NCBI GenBank assembly: GCA_001310455.1 | Contig: BAXG01000003.1 | Coordinates: forward strand, 124,001-188,000 | From: Photobacterium sp. JCM 19050 | GTDB lineage: Bacteria; Pseudomonadota; Gammaproteobacteria; Enterobacterales; Vibrionaceae | DNA length: 64,000 bases | Direction of reading: 5' to 3' | Shown here: positions 55,056-64,000 of the stretch, piece after piece | Layout of the letters: every line of letters starts with the position of its first letter | How positions within the stretch are numbered: position 1 is the first letter of the stretch | Translations under genes and position numbers: made by a program | Notes under the pieces: generated by a model | What the model was told of the DNA's origin: nothing | The model's input: the letters and a program-made list of their open reading frames with translations, nothing else | Database searches by the model: none

Positions 55056-55870
55056 TTCACAGCCCCAAACGTCAATCCCTGTACAAGCTGCTTCTGGCAG
55101 AACCAGCCCAGTACGATAATCGGTGCACTCGCCAAGGTAGATGCCGCAGACAGCTTGGCCCAGAACAGCCCTTCCGGACTGGAGTAAGTGGAAATCATGG
55201 TCGCCAGAGTCCCGGCATTGGCTGAGGTCAAATTGATTGACCAGAATGCTTCGTTCCATGCCAGCACGATGGACAAAAGTGCGGTGGATGCTACGCCACC
55301 GAGCGACAGTGGCAGCAATACATGGCGGATTTCTCCCCAGGTATCGGCACCGTCCAGGCGAACCGCTTCAAGGATGTCTTTCGGGATATCCTTGAAGTAG
55401 GAAAACAGCATCCACACCACTATCGGCAGGTTCATCAGCGTATAGATAACGGTCAGCGCCAGTGTGCTATCCAAAAGCCCGGCATCTTTACAGAGGATGT
55501 AAATAGGCACTAATACGCCCACCGCAGGGAGCATTTTGGTAGAGAGCATCCAAAGAAGGATGTCCTTAGTGAACCGGCGCGGGTAAAACGCCATTGAATA
55601 CGCCGCTGGAATAGCCACAATCAGCGCCAGAATGGTGGAACCAAATGCGGTGATCAGGGAGTTTTTGGCAAACTTCAGGTAATCACTGCGCTCCTGGACA
55701 ATCTCAAAATTTTCCAGCGTCGGCGTAAATATAAAGCTGGGAGGAACTTCGATAGCCTGTTGCTCGGTTTTAAGCGAGGTAATCAGCATCATGATGATCG
55801 GGAAGAACACCAGGATGGCAGCAGCCCAGCAAATCAGGGGGCGGATAAACCCGGTTTTTTCTGAATTCAT
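55052..55870 (-). CDS. Polyol ABC transporter permease, MalG/SmoG type
   Basis: A permease of 272 residues. I start at 55870 (MNSEKTGFIRP) because GAGGAG lies 7 bases upstream; an earlier in-frame ATG overlaps the partner gene. About six helices and the EAA loop ILEAVRLDGADTWGEIRHVLLP. Intact. Confidence 0.92.
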   Translation of the reverse strand: MNSEKTGFIRPLICWAAAILVFFPIIMMLITSLKTEQQAIEVPPSFIFTPTLENFEIVQERSDYLKFAKNSLITAFGSTILALIVAIPAAYSMAFYPRRFTKDILLWMLSTKMLPAVGVLVPIYILCKDAGLLDSTLALTVIYTLMNLPIVVWMLFSYFKDIPKDILEAVRLDGADTWGEIRHVLLPLSLGGVASTALLSIVLAWNEAFWSINLTSANAGTLATMISTYSSPEGLFWAKLSAASTLASAPIIVLGWFCQKQLVQGLTFGAVK

Positions 55871-55880
55871 CGTTTTCTCC

Positions 55881-56740
55881 TCAGGTAACCAGGTTCTTGC
55901 CGATCGCTCGGACCAGGAAAATTGCCACAATGTTGGCAAGCACCACAGCCACCAGACCGCCTGCCGACGCCACACCCACATCAAATTGCATCAGTGCCTG
56001 CGCAAAAATCAGGAATGCCAGGTTAGTGGACTCATAGCCGGGACCGCCGCCTGTCGTCACAAAGATTTCGGCGAAAACCGACAGCATAAAGATGGTTTCA
56101 ATCATCATGACCACGCAATAGGCCGGGCAAGATGTGGCAGGGTCAGGTAGCGGAAAACCTGAAAACCGGTTGCGCCATCAAGGACAGCCGCCTCTTTCTG
56201 TTCGTGATCCATTGATTGCAGCGAGGTGATAAAAATCAGCAGGGCAAAGGGCATCCACTGCCAGCTGATCATTGCGATGATCGAGCCAAGCGGAAACTCG
56301 GCCAGCCAGTCTACCGGTTCAAGCCCGACACTTTCCCAAAGCCATGCCAGTACGCCATAAACCGGGTGCATCATCATGTTTTTCCAAAGCAATGCGTTGA
56401 CCGTCGGCATGATGAAGAAAGGGGAAATCAGCAATATTCGCGCGATGCCCCTGCCGAAGAAGGGTTTGTCGAGCGCGACTGCCAGTAAAACACCAAGCAC
56501 CACCGTACATACCAACACCATTGCAACCAGAAAAAGGGTATTGCCAACCGCCGGCCAGAATGCGTCGTCTGTATAGAAAAATTCAAAGTTCATCCACCCG
56601 ATAAAATTGTGTTCACCCGGGTAGAGGAGGTTGTAGCGGATCGTGGAGAAATACACTGTCATCGACAGCGGGACAATCATCCACAGCAACAACAAAATAA
56701 ACGACGGTGCAATCAACATCCGTGATAGCCAGTTCTGCAT
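55881..56740 (-). CDS. Polyol ABC transporter permease, MalF/SmoF type (frameshifted near 56115)
   Basis: About 286 residues. The first part runs to the EAA loop (EAAVLDGATGFQVFRYLTLPHLA); after a one-base loss near 56115 the remaining helices continue (MIETIFMLSVFAEIF, GGPGYESTNLAFLIF). The SmoG-type permease start follows 10 bases after its stop. Confidence 0.9.
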
Positions 56741-56768
56741 CGTCAGAATTCCTTAAGTTTGAAAGAGT

Positions 56769-56816
56769 GGCCGGAAAAGCGGTCCCGGCCAAAAAGATGG
56801 CCTGCCAGAGCAGGCC
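56769..56816 (-). terminator. Intercistronic attenuator between binding-protein and permease genes
   Basis: On the minus strand GGCCTGC, TCTG and GCAGGCC are followed by ATC and T5, and a second stem (GGCCGG and CCGGCC) comes next. A partial terminator after the binding-protein gene would keep that protein in excess over the membrane subunits, a common arrangement. Confidence 0.75.
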
Positions 56817-56831
56817 GCATACACGTGGGAA

Positions 56832-58142
56832 TCAGTAATAACCGGCTTTACGCATTTCGCGGTCAGCAGATTTGTTGGCGCTCTCCAGCGCTTTCTTGAC
56901 GCTTTGCTTGCCCGCGACAACAGCACTGAACTGTTGCCCGGCAGCAATACCAATCGCCTGAAATTCCGGGATTGCAGCAAACTGGACGCCGATATACGGA
57001 GACGGCAGCAGCGTGCTGTTATCCGGGTTAGCAGAGCTGATCGCAGTCAGTTCAGCATTGGCGAACACAGCTGCTTCCAGGAATTCAGGGGTTTCATAGG
57101 TTGAAATCCGGGTTCCGGTAGGCACATTCGCCCAGCCGTTGTTTTTCGCCACCAGCTTGATGTATTCCTTCGATGTCGCCCACTTCACAAAGCGCTCTGC
57201 TTCAGCCGCTTTTTGTGTACCGGCAGGAATACCGAGCGCCCATGCCCAGAGCCAGTTAGCGCCACGCTTGGTCACCGATACCGGTGCTTGTGCGAAGGCA
57301 ACCTTGTCAGCCACTTTGCTTTGCTCGGGGTTTGAAATGAACGACGCAGCAATGGTGGCATCAATCCACATACCGCATTTGCCTTCATTGAACAGCGCAA
57401 GGATCTCGTTGAAGCTGTTGGAGCTTGAGCCAGGAGGACCAAAGTTGGCCAAGAGGTCGGCGTAGAAGGAAACGGCATGCTCCCAGGCAGGTGTATTCAG
57501 CTGAGGTTTCCAGTTTTCATCAAACCAGCGGGCGCCAAAAGAATTCGCCATGGTTGTTATGAAGGCTGTATTGTCACCCCATCCCGGCTTTCCGCGCAGA
57601 CAGATCCCGTACACACCGTTGTCAGGATCATGGATCGCTTCGGCAACATCACGGACATGACCCCAGGTCGGGTGATCCTCAATGGTCATCCCCGCCTTTT
57701 CCACCAAATCCTTGCGGTACATCAGCATCGAGCTTTCGCCATAGAAGGGGACGGCATACATCTTGTCATCTACCGACAGTCCGGCTCGCATCGCCGGGAG
57801 CAAATCATCTGCGTCGTAATTGGCGTCATCAGATATTTCTTTCAGCCAACCGCGCTTGCCCCAGATCGGTGTTTCGTACATGCCGATTGTCATGATATCG
57901 AACTGGCCGCCCTTAGTGGTGATGTCGGTGGTCACGCGCTGGCGCAGCACACCCTCCTCAAGGGTTACCCAATTCAATTTGATATCCGGGTTTTCTTTTT
58001 CGAATTCCTTACTGAACTTTTGCATCTCAATCATATGGCCGTTGTTCACTGTAGCAATGGTCAACTCAGTGACCGCAGCAGCGTTAAAAGCCAGTGAAGC
58101 CGTCAGGGCGCATCCTGCGACCATAGCAACGGGTTTAAACAT
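56832..58142 (-). CDS. Polyol ABC transporter substrate-binding protein, SmoE type
   Basis: A periplasmic protein of 436 residues, first gene of the polyol operon. I start at 58142 (MFKPVAMVAG; GGAGGA upstream). The signal peptide ends near AFNAAAVTE. Family features include LTIATVNNGHMIEMQKFSKEFEKENPDI, PFYGESSMLMYRKDL and WAWALGIPAG. It probably binds mannitol, sorbitol or arabitol given the dehydrogenases in the same operon. Intact. Confidence 0.92.
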   Translation of the reverse strand: MFKPVAMVAGCALTASLAFNAAAVTELTIATVNNGHMIEMQKFSKEFEKENPDIKLNWVTLEEGVLRQRVTTDITTKGGQFDIMTIGMYETPIWGKRGWLKEISDDANYDADDLLPAMRAGLSVDDKMYAVPFYGESSMLMYRKDLVEKAGMTIEDHPTWGHVRDVAEAIHDPDNGVYGICLRGKPGWGDNTAFITTMANSFGARWFDENWKPQLNTPAWEHAVSFYADLLANFGPPGSSSNSFNEILALFNEGKCGMWIDATIAASFISNPEQSKVADKVAFAQAPVSVTKRGANWLWAWALGIPAGTQKAAEAERFVKWATSKEYIKLVAKNNGWANVPTGTRISTYETPEFLEAAVFANAELTAISSANPDNSTLLPSPYIGVQFAAIPEFQAIGIAAGQQFSAVVAGKQSVKKALESANKSADREMRKAGYY

Positions 58143-58423
58143 GCTTTGTCCTCCAGGTTCATTCATTATCGAACGTTTCATTAACATTCATATAACAGTT
58201 AAGAGCAAAAAAAGAATGAATGAAGGAAAAGAGGTGCATAAAAGTACTTTTCTGGTAGATGAAATATCTTTTTTTGACTTTGCGAAATGTTAAAACCCGG
58301 TTGCATAGCATCCATGTTCAATATTGATAGGTCACTTACTAAAGTTTTACACTTGCTGTAAGCCGACCTGTACATTCCGGCGGTTGAGGGACAAATCATG
58401 ATTTCGCAAGACGGCGGGAAAAG

Positions 58424-58858
58424 GTGAGTCAGACATTAAGGGTGGTGCTCGTAGCATTAATTTTCAGTCTTCCGGCCTGGGGGAAATCACTGGCGACGTT
58501 CCCCGAAGACCTCGACACCTGGGACGAGATTAAAAAAAGTTACGTCTCAGACTGGCAGCGAGAATCGCCATCCAAGGCAACGGAGTTCTGTTTATTGCCG
58601 TTTTCGGATGTACGTAATGGAAAGGATACCCGCCTGAGCATTTATGTCCCCAACCGGAAACTGCCTTATTTTCCGGATCTTCAACCCGACAGGAATGGCT
58701 TGATTGTGGCGGTTGAATTAACAGATATCGATTTGGTGATGGTGACGGAATTGTTTCAGGGAATGCCACTTTATGGGATGTATGACCGAGAAGGAAAAGA
58801 TGTCAGTCACCGTCATCCGATAAAGCAGACTGACAAATGTATTTTATGCCATCGATAA
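58424..58858 (+). CDS. Exported monoheme c-type protein with a C-terminal CxxCH
   Basis: About 144 residues from a GTG. A signal peptide (LRVVLVALIFSLPAWG) directs it to the periplasm. The last six residues are CILCHR: a heme-c attachment motif at the extreme C-terminus, next to GMYDREGKDVSHRHPIKQTDK, whose His residues could supply the second axial ligand. No wider family recognised. It starts 55 bases before a diguanylate cyclase gene and is probably co-transcribed with it. Confidence 0.8.
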   Translation: MSQTLRVVLVALIFSLPAWGKSLATFPEDLDTWDEIKKSYVSDWQRESPSKATEFCLLPFSDVRNGKDTRLSIYVPNRKLPYFPDLQPDRNGLIVAVELTDIDLVMVTELFQGMPLYGMYDREGKDVSHRHPIKQTDKCILCHR

Positions 58859-58913
58859 CTCGACCCCATAATCGCCCGCAAATCAGGAAGAACAATATGG
58901 CAGGGACTGGAAG

Positions 58914-60356
58914 GTGAAGAAGTACACCAGCCTGAAGTACAAGCTGGTACTGGTTTACTGGCTCATCATACTGATTGTTATCATCAGTATGAGTGTGCTC
59001 CATTACAACAATGAATGGGAGCGCGCCAGGACACAGGTAGAAAAACACGTTGTCAGTCTGGCGAGTTTGCTTGTCACCCCGATATCGTCAGCGATGTCTG
59101 CCGGGCAGTATTCGGCGCTGACCGACAATGCTTTTTCCAAGCAAACCACAGCGTCACCGACCCTGTATTATTTCAAGGCTCGGGGTGTCAGTGACGTTAA
59201 TGCACAACATTTTGAGGTAACCTACCTCAAAAGCCTCGGACCGCCGTGGCGAAGCAGCTTTCCGGACAACTACGTTGACCAGTTGGATGTAAAACTCCTT
59301 CAGCTCAAACGCAGGCTGGAAAATGAGCCCGCCGATATGTCCCGTATCACCTTCCTTCTAAACCGTCTTTCTGCTGCGAGGCAACTTCACAAAGAAGCGC
59401 GGGAGCACGAACAATTAGCGGCGTCTCACATGGCTTATCTCGATCATAAAGTTCTCGACGGTCTGGATACCGACAATTGGTTGTACACGCTGAATTTACC
59501 GGCAGTGAATGTGAACGGCGGGCAGGTCACTTTTGTATTCGATCTCAGCGAGTTGAAGGAAATCCGGAAAAATATTTTCATCTCGGCACTGGAAGAACTT
59601 TTGTTTGCCATGTTTGTTGCGGTTTTGCTGGTGACAATTACTGTTTACTGGCTGTTCAGGCCAATAGAACAATTAACCAAGTTCGTTTCCAATGACCTCG
59701 ATAATATTGAACCCAATGAATTGCCCGGATTGAAGCGGGATGATGAAATCGGCGAGCTGTCACGAAAATTCAAAACCGTTTTGCACGACGCCCATATCCA
59801 CGTAAGGGAAACCAACCGGCTGGCGCTCACTGACCCGTTAACCGGGCTTTTCAACCGTCGTCATTACAACCAGGTAGTGCAGGGGGAAATCTATCAGGTG
59901 ACCCGGACATCTGACGTACTGTCGTTCTTTTATATCGACATCGATCGCTTCAAGGCCTTTAATGACACCTACGGTCACGCACAAGGTGATGCTGCCCTCA
60001 AGCAAGTTGCTCTGGCATTAGCCTCTGTTGTCAGACGGGAGAATGACTTCTGCTTCCGGTTTGGCGGCGAGGAGTTTCTGGTGATATGCAAAACGCAGAC
60101 AGAGAAAGATGCGCTGCTGCTGGCGCGGGGAATCCGCAATACCGTTATGGCAATGAAGCTTCCCCACGAAATGAGCGATCCACTGAAAATACTGACCGTG
60201 TCCATTGGCATCTGCACGGTAAAAACCGGCTACCAGCCATCCGAAGACGAGATGCTCCAGGTGGCAGACCAGGCACTTTATGAGGCAAAAGCCACGGGCC
60301 GCAACCGGGTTGTCCAGCGTTTGCTTAGCAATGAACTCGTGCTGCAATCAGGCTGA
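58914..60356 (+). CDS. Membrane diguanylate cyclase with periplasmic sensor and HAMP domain
   Basis: Makes cyclic di-GMP. It has 480 residues. A helix at about 9-30 and another at about 225-250 bracket a periplasmic sensor of about 190 residues; a HAMP domain (about 250-300) leads to the GGDEF domain. The active site is GGEEF. REND sits five residues before it, forming an RxxD inhibitory site, so product feedback is expected. It starts with GTG at 58914, AGGGA upstream. The sensor could interact with the heme protein encoded just before it. Confidence 0.92.
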   Translation: MKKYTSLKYKLVLVYWLIILIVIISMSVLHYNNEWERARTQVEKHVVSLASLLVTPISSAMSAGQYSALTDNAFSKQTTASPTLYYFKARGVSDVNAQHFEVTYLKSLGPPWRSSFPDNYVDQLDVKLLQLKRRLENEPADMSRITFLLNRLSAARQLHKEAREHEQLAASHMAYLDHKVLDGLDTDNWLYTLNLPAVNVNGGQVTFVFDLSELKEIRKNIFISALEELLFAMFVAVLLVTITVYWLFRPIEQLTKFVSNDLDNIEPNELPGLKRDDEIGELSRKFKTVLHDAHIHVRETNRLALTDPLTGLFNRRHYNQVVQGEIYQVTRTSDVLSFFYIDIDRFKAFNDTYGHAQGDAALKQVALALASVVRRENDFCFRFGGEEFLVICKTQTEKDALLLARGIRNTVMAMKLPHEMSDPLKILTVSIGICTVKTGYQPSEDEMLQVADQALYEAKATGRNRVVQRLLSNELVLQSG

Positions 60357-60677
60357 GTGGGCAGAAAACAGGTTAACAATCACTGATCCGGCCAAAATCA
60401 GGCCCATCCCCAAGATAACCGGCAAGCTCAGTTTCTGCCCATAAGCAAACCAGCTGAAGGCGGTAACAAGCACAATACCGGTTCCGCTCCAAACCGCGTA
60501 AGTCACGCCGAGTGGCACGCTTTTGACGGTAATGGACAGTAAATAAAACGCTATTCCGTAGCCTGCCAACACCACCAGCGAGTAAACAGGCTGAGTGAAT
60601 TGCTGCGTCCTTGGCATTAATGATGTTGCGATGACTTCCGCAACGATGGCACCCGCCAGTAAAAACCAGGCTTTCAT
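60348..60677 (-). CDS. emrE: Small multidrug resistance efflux protein, EmrE type
   Basis: A four-helix proton-coupled exporter of cationic compounds, 109 residues. The key residues sit at EmrE positions: Glu14, Tyr60 and Trp63 (YAVWSGTG). It overlaps the end of the diguanylate cyclase gene by 9 bases in convergent orientation. Confidence 0.92.
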   Translation of the reverse strand: MKAWFLLAGAIVAEVIATSLMPRTQQFTQPVYSLVVLAGYGIAFYLLSITVKSVPLGVTYAVWSGTGIVLVTAFSWFAYGQKLSLPVILGMGLILAGSVIVNLFSAHSA

Positions 60678-60865
60678 TAATGGACCTCAACAGGGATACA
60701 ACGAGAATACCAATCTGATTGGCAACACAAGGCCGGATACTGATCCAGCTCACATTTTGAAGGCGGCGATTCTACCGTTTTTATTGACCCTCTGCACCCG
60801 GCATCGCACACTCAATAATCAATCAAGGGATGAGATCCTGAGCAATAGTGTCAGCGAGAACAGCA

Positions 60866-61315
60866 ATGATTAACTGGAATGAAATACTGCAAAGAAGCAA
60901 CGGGCAAAATCTCCCACCTGATCAGAGAGTAGAAAAAACGCCGGAGCAGTGGAAACAGGAACTGGACGAAGAGACCTTCTACGTCACCCGCCAAAAGGGG
61001 ACAGAGCACCCTTTCAGCTCATCAATGTGTGGCTTGTTTAAACCCGGCCTTTATCGCTGTGCCTGCTGTGGGACACCGCTGTTTAACGCCAACGAAAAGT
61101 TCGATTCAGGCACCGGATGGCCGTCTTTCACCCAGCCGGTCGCAGACAATGCTGTCGACTACATTGGGGATGCCAGTCACGGGATGCAGCGGATTGAAAC
61201 AACCTGCTCAAGCTGTGATGCCCACCTTGGCCATGTATTTCCGGACGGCCCGCCGCCAACCGGACTGCGCTACTGCATTAATGCCGTGTCTCTGAAGCGA
61301 GACGGTGACGACTAA
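60866..61315 (+). CDS. msrB: Peptide methionine-(R)-S-oxide reductase
   Basis: Repairs oxidised methionine in proteins. About 149 residues. The zinc site is two CxxC pairs (CACC, CSSC). The catalytic Cys is in RYCIN, with GTGWPSF and HLGHVFPDGP around it. I start at the ATG at 60866 (MINWNEILQ); a GTG at 60848 is an alternative. Intact. Confidence 0.95.
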   Translation: MINWNEILQRSNGQNLPPDQRVEKTPEQWKQELDEETFYVTRQKGTEHPFSSSMCGLFKPGLYRCACCGTPLFNANEKFDSGTGWPSFTQPVADNAVDYIGDASHGMQRIETTCSSCDAHLGHVFPDGPPPTGLRYCINAVSLKRDGDD

Positions 61316-61344
61316 ATTCACTATTCATCTCTTAAGTAAAGTAA

Positions 61345-61385
61345 CCGGTCAGCCGTTAACCTGAGCAAAGCCGGTTTCTGACCGG
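61345..61385. repeat. Inverted repeat between msrB and the barrel-protein gene
   Basis: CCGGTCAG and CTGACCGG are 25 bases apart. There is no T-run, so it is a weak terminator at best or an operator-like element in front of the outer-membrane protein gene. Confidence 0.4.
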
Positions 61386-61423
61386 ATTAACCGGATTCAA
61401 TTCGACTAAAAAAGGACACAATC

Positions 61424-61939
61424 ATGAAATCCTGGAAACAGCTTACCCTTGCTGCAGCCACTTTCGGAGCAATGTTATTTTCTGCCCAGGCCGCGGCAGT
61501 TTTGCCTCTGAGCATTACCGCCAATGCCGGTACTGCAGATGTCAGCTACGGCGGTAAAAGTGCGACCGGCTACACCTGGCAAGTTTCAGGCTCTTACCAG
61601 ATGAACATGTTTTCTTCACTGAACCTCGGTTACGCTGAAACCCGTGCAGATATTCCTGACGCCACCAATGTTGATCGCGAATACAAAGCTTCCACGGTTC
61701 CGCTCACCCTGACACTGCATGCCCCGTTTGTACTGGGTGAAGCCTATGTGCGCGGTGGCGGCAACTACTACAACAATACCTACTTCAATAAAGAGGAAGA
61801 CGGATTCGGTGTTGTCGGTGCAGTTGGCGTAAGCATCGGTACCGGTATCGGCCCGGCTTTTTCTGTTGAGCTGGGTTACAGCGATCAGGGAAGTGCAGAA
61901 TCCACCACGATTTCTGTGGGCGCATCCATGAATTTCTGA
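61424..61939 (+). CDS. Small outer-membrane beta-barrel protein
   Basis: 171 residues with a signal peptide (LTLAAATFGAMLFSAQAAA). The mature part alternates polar and hydrophobic residues in about eight strands (YTWQVSGSYQMNMFSSLNLGYAETR, AYVRGGGNYYNN) and ends in Phe (GASMNF), the sorting signal for the BAM complex. Resembles OmpW/OmpA-type small barrels, but no specific family or ligand can be named. Confidence 0.85.
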   Translation: MKSWKQLTLAAATFGAMLFSAQAAAVLPLSITANAGTADVSYGGKSATGYTWQVSGSYQMNMFSSLNLGYAETRADIPDATNVDREYKASTVPLTLTLHAPFVLGEAYVRGGGNYYNNTYFNKEEDGFGVVGAVGVSIGTGIGPAFSVELGYSDQGSAESTTISVGASMNF

Positions 61940-61960
61940 GTTTGAGCCGAAAAAAAGGGC

Positions 61961-61995
61961 AAAAAAAACGCCATATCTGCCGAATGATATGGCGT
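61961..61995 (-). terminator. Rho-independent terminator in minus-strand orientation
   Basis: ACGCCATATC and GATATGGCGT form a perfect 10-bp stem with an 8-base loop. On the minus strand it is followed by T8; on the plus strand no T-run follows. It also sits 28 bases after the barrel-protein stop, but its polarity suits a transcript coming from the right, where no minus-strand gene is visible. Confidence 0.75.
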
Positions 61996-62218
61996 AGCCC
62001 GTTACTAAATTGTGGAGTTAGATGTTTCTAGTGGAACAGCAAAGCTTTTAAGAGCCCTTTACGTCCACGGGCTTAGACAATACGCTTCTTTTTTAACAGT
62101 TTGATTTAACGACAGTTACGGTTCTGTTGATATATCACCTCTCGCTGAAACCTGCTCCTTGAGGTGGTTTGGGTATATACTTCTTAGCCTCAGCCCCACA
62201 GCGTTTTGCGAAAAACCT

Positions 62219-62581
62219 ATGACAGATAAACCCTTCAACGACATCCCTTCCCTGCAACATGCCCTTGCAGAATTTGCCCACGAGAGAAATTGGGAGCAGT
62301 TCCATACGCCCAAAAACCTGGTTATGGCATTAAGCGGCGAGGTAGGTGAACTGACAGAGCTTTTCCAGTGGCTGACGCCGGAGCAAAGCCAATCCTTCCC
62401 GGAAGAAAAACGCCCGGCATTGGAACAGGAACTGGCGGATGTAATGATGTATTTGCTCCGTATAGCGGATATTTGCGAAGTTGATTTGATGGATGCCTGC
62501 AACAATAAGCTACGGTTAAACAAAGAAAAATACCCGGTTGAAAAGTGCTTCGGGAAAGCAAAAAAGTACAACGAACTTTAA
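62219..62581 (+). CDS. MazG-like nucleotide pyrophosphohydrolase
   Basis: An all-alpha NTP pyrophosphatase, possibly house-cleaning dCTP or non-canonical nucleotides. About 120 residues from the ATG at 62219 (MTDKPFNDIPSLQ). The metal-binding helices carry GEVGELTE and EQELADVMMYLLRIAD, the ExxE and ExxD pattern of the family. An in-frame upstream start adds 20 residues unlike the family. Intact. Confidence 0.88.
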   Translation: MTDKPFNDIPSLQHALAEFAHERNWEQFHTPKNLVMALSGEVGELTELFQWLTPEQSQSFPEEKRPALEQELADVMMYLLRIADICEVDLMDACNNKLRLNKEKYPVEKCFGKAKKYNEL

Positions 62582-62689
62582 ATCACACAATTAGCCTAAA
62601 AATTCATCACACAATTCTTTACAACGTAGACGATTAAGCGTAAACAGTCGCATTGAAACCTTTCCCTTATTCAATCCGGAACCGTTTAA

Positions 62690-63597
62690 ATGAATCGTCT
62701 CGCTATCGGCAATGCACTCGCTGCATTGGCGTTCGTTGTGTGGGGCTTACAACCTCTGTATTACCAATACCTGCCAGCGGCAGATATGAATGAAATGCTG
62801 GCCGTTCGCGTTGCTGGCACCTTGCCCCTTGTTTGGTTATGCGTCTTTGCGTTCAAGGGGCAGGCACTCAAAATCAGGGAGTTGTTCGCTGACAAGCGTT
62901 CGTTTTTTGTCAGCGTAATAGCCGGCATTGTAATGTGCTTTTCCTGGTATGCATTTACCTGGGCACTGACAAACAACAAAGTGCTGGAATCCAGCCTTGG
63001 TTTCTTCATTAACCCACTCTTTGTTATCGCCTTTGGCGTGATTTTTATGAAAGAGCGGCTTTCCAAAGTGCAGGGGATTGCGGTATTGCTTGCAGCCTTT
63101 GGATTGGGATACCAAATCTGGAAATACGGCCAACTGCCTCTGGCGGCGCTGACAATGGCCTCGTTCTTTGCCATTTATGGCCTGCTTAAAAAGTACGTCC
63201 GCTACGATGCAATGACCGCGCTTTTTGTCGAAACGCTGGTTCTCTTCCCCTTTTCAGTGGTCTATTTGGCTTGGGAAATCTTTCAGGGGCAAAGTGCCGC
63301 TTTCGATCATGGCTGGACAACCGCACTCCTTTATCTGGGATCCGCTCCGGTGACACTCCTGCCACTGGTACTTTTCTCCATGGCGGTTGCACGTACCTCC
63401 CTGAGCATGATTGGTCTGATGCAATACATTGAGCCATCCCTGCAATTCCTGCTTGCCACCCTGCTGTTTGCCGAACCTTTCGATGAAATCAAGGCAGTCA
63501 GCTTTGGCTGATATGGACAGGGCTTATCTTGTGTACCTTGGAAGGGCTATTCAGGCACCGCAAGCATCAGGACCCACGACAACCAGCCATACCGTGA
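62690..63597 (+). CDS. rarD: RarD protein, EamA-type permease (frameshifted near 63508)
   Basis: A ten-helix inner-membrane transporter of the drug/metabolite superfamily. The start reads GNALAALAFVVWGLQPLYYQYL and the end of the family core QYIEPSLQFLLA. As written it stops at 63511; one missing T near 63508 restores SFWLIWTGLILCTLEGL and a stop at 63597, about 302 residues. Substrate unknown. Confidence 0.9.
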
Positions 63598-63656
63598 TGG
63601 TAAGCACTCACAACAAATAGCGAGTGTTCACAAAAATCCCGGCAACATAACGGCAA

Positions 63657-63685
63657 AACAGGCTCATTTCGAGCCTGTTTTTTTT
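63657..63685 (+). terminator. Terminator after rarD
   Basis: AACAGGCTC, ATTTC and GAGCCTGTT are followed by T6. Confidence 0.92.
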
Positions 63686-64000
63686 ATTGTCAGATTCGGA
63701 TGGTCTCTTTGACTCGTTACTTGGCGACCTGATTGACCCACACCATTACATACGCCACGCAAATTAAAGCACGAAACGAATTCACCACATGAATCTTGAT
63801 GCATTTATCAGCTTGAAAGTTAGAGCCTTTTCACGAAAGACATTTCCGAATACACATTTAGGCTCAATTTGAGAAATATTTTGATCCCATCCAAATAACA
63901 AGAAAATGACAGGATTACTCTGTCTCATTTCTGAGTATGCTAGAACCCGATAAAAAGAATATTCAGTTTAAATAACAAATTACAAAAACCACTTGGGTAT
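63686..64000. other. Intergenic sequence at the window end
   Basis: AT-rich DNA with no convincing gene, tRNA or hairpin. It may contain the promoter of a gene beyond the window. Confidence 0.5.

Noticed and set aside
60660-60760. Guanidine riboswitch before the EmrE-type gene
   Set aside because: I do not see the paired hairpins with ACGR loops of the mini-ykkC class, and the protein has the EmrE residues typical of general drug exporters.
62116-62571. Minus-strand 151-residue open frame opposite the MazG-like gene
   Set aside because: The plus strand carries clear family motifs there; the antisense product is Ser-rich and unlike a real protein.

Overview
The window looks like chromosomal DNA from a marine gammaproteobacterium close to Vibrionaceae (Vibrio, Photobacterium, Enterovibrio or Grimontia type). 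Pointers are the galE-galT-galK-galM order with a Vibrio-like galactokinase, a Vibrio-type Na+/phosphate cotransporter, and MsrB, RarD and EmrE-type housekeeping genes. Species cannot be named from the sequence alone. Nearly all of it is carbohydrate and small-organic-substrate metabolism.

Layout. (1) 1-9.2 kb: an AT-richer sugar cluster with a Gfo/Idh/MocA oxidoreductase and a divergent ROK repressor flanking a binding-protein-dependent sugar ABC transporter operon that also encodes an unassigned 652-residue protein. (2) 9.3 kb: tRNA-Ser(UGA) with its promoter and terminator. (3) 9.6-13 kb: acetylpolyamine amidohydrolase, an orphan PotD-type binding protein, a GNAT acetyltransferase and a periplasmic protein of unknown function. 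(4) 13.1-21 kb: the Leloir operon galETKM behind a GalR-type operator, and a separately terminated lacZ. (5) 21.3-28.6 kb: acetone carboxylase acxABC with its sigma-54 activator AcxR, a matching -24/-12 promoter and a 5' leader hairpin. (6) 28.8-32.7 kb: nptA, a secreted pentapeptide-repeat protein and a PQQ alcohol dehydrogenase. (7) 32.9-40.5 kb: an AT-richer locus with a DUF5107-TPR giant protein, a sugar/H+ symporter, a ROK regulator, an aldose-1-epimerase-like protein and two ROK-type palindromes. (8) 40.7-49.2 kb: alpha-galactosidase MelA, a peptide-type ABC transporter and a MelR-like activator. (9) 49.2-58.2 kb: a polyol operon (ABC transporter, mannitol 2-dehydrogenase, SDR polyol dehydrogenase, xylulokinase, AraC regulator). 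(10) 58.4-63.6 kb: a monoheme c-type protein with a diguanylate cyclase, EmrE, MsrB, an outer-membrane barrel protein, a MazG-like hydrolase and RarD.

How they work together: MelA, LacZ and the Leloir enzymes together would let the cell import alpha- and beta-galactosides, release galactose and feed it to UDP-glucose. The other clusters channel polyols, acetone, alcohols and one or two unidentified sugars into central metabolism.

Data quality: by my reading about 25 genes are interrupted at about 44 places, nearly all explained by loss of one base, often in a G or C run, with the reading continuing intact in the next frame. Corrected lengths match family lengths closely (LacZ 1024, GalT 349, AcxA 717). 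I therefore annotate these as single genes with probable sequencing indels rather than as pseudogenes. Corrected coordinates are given throughout.
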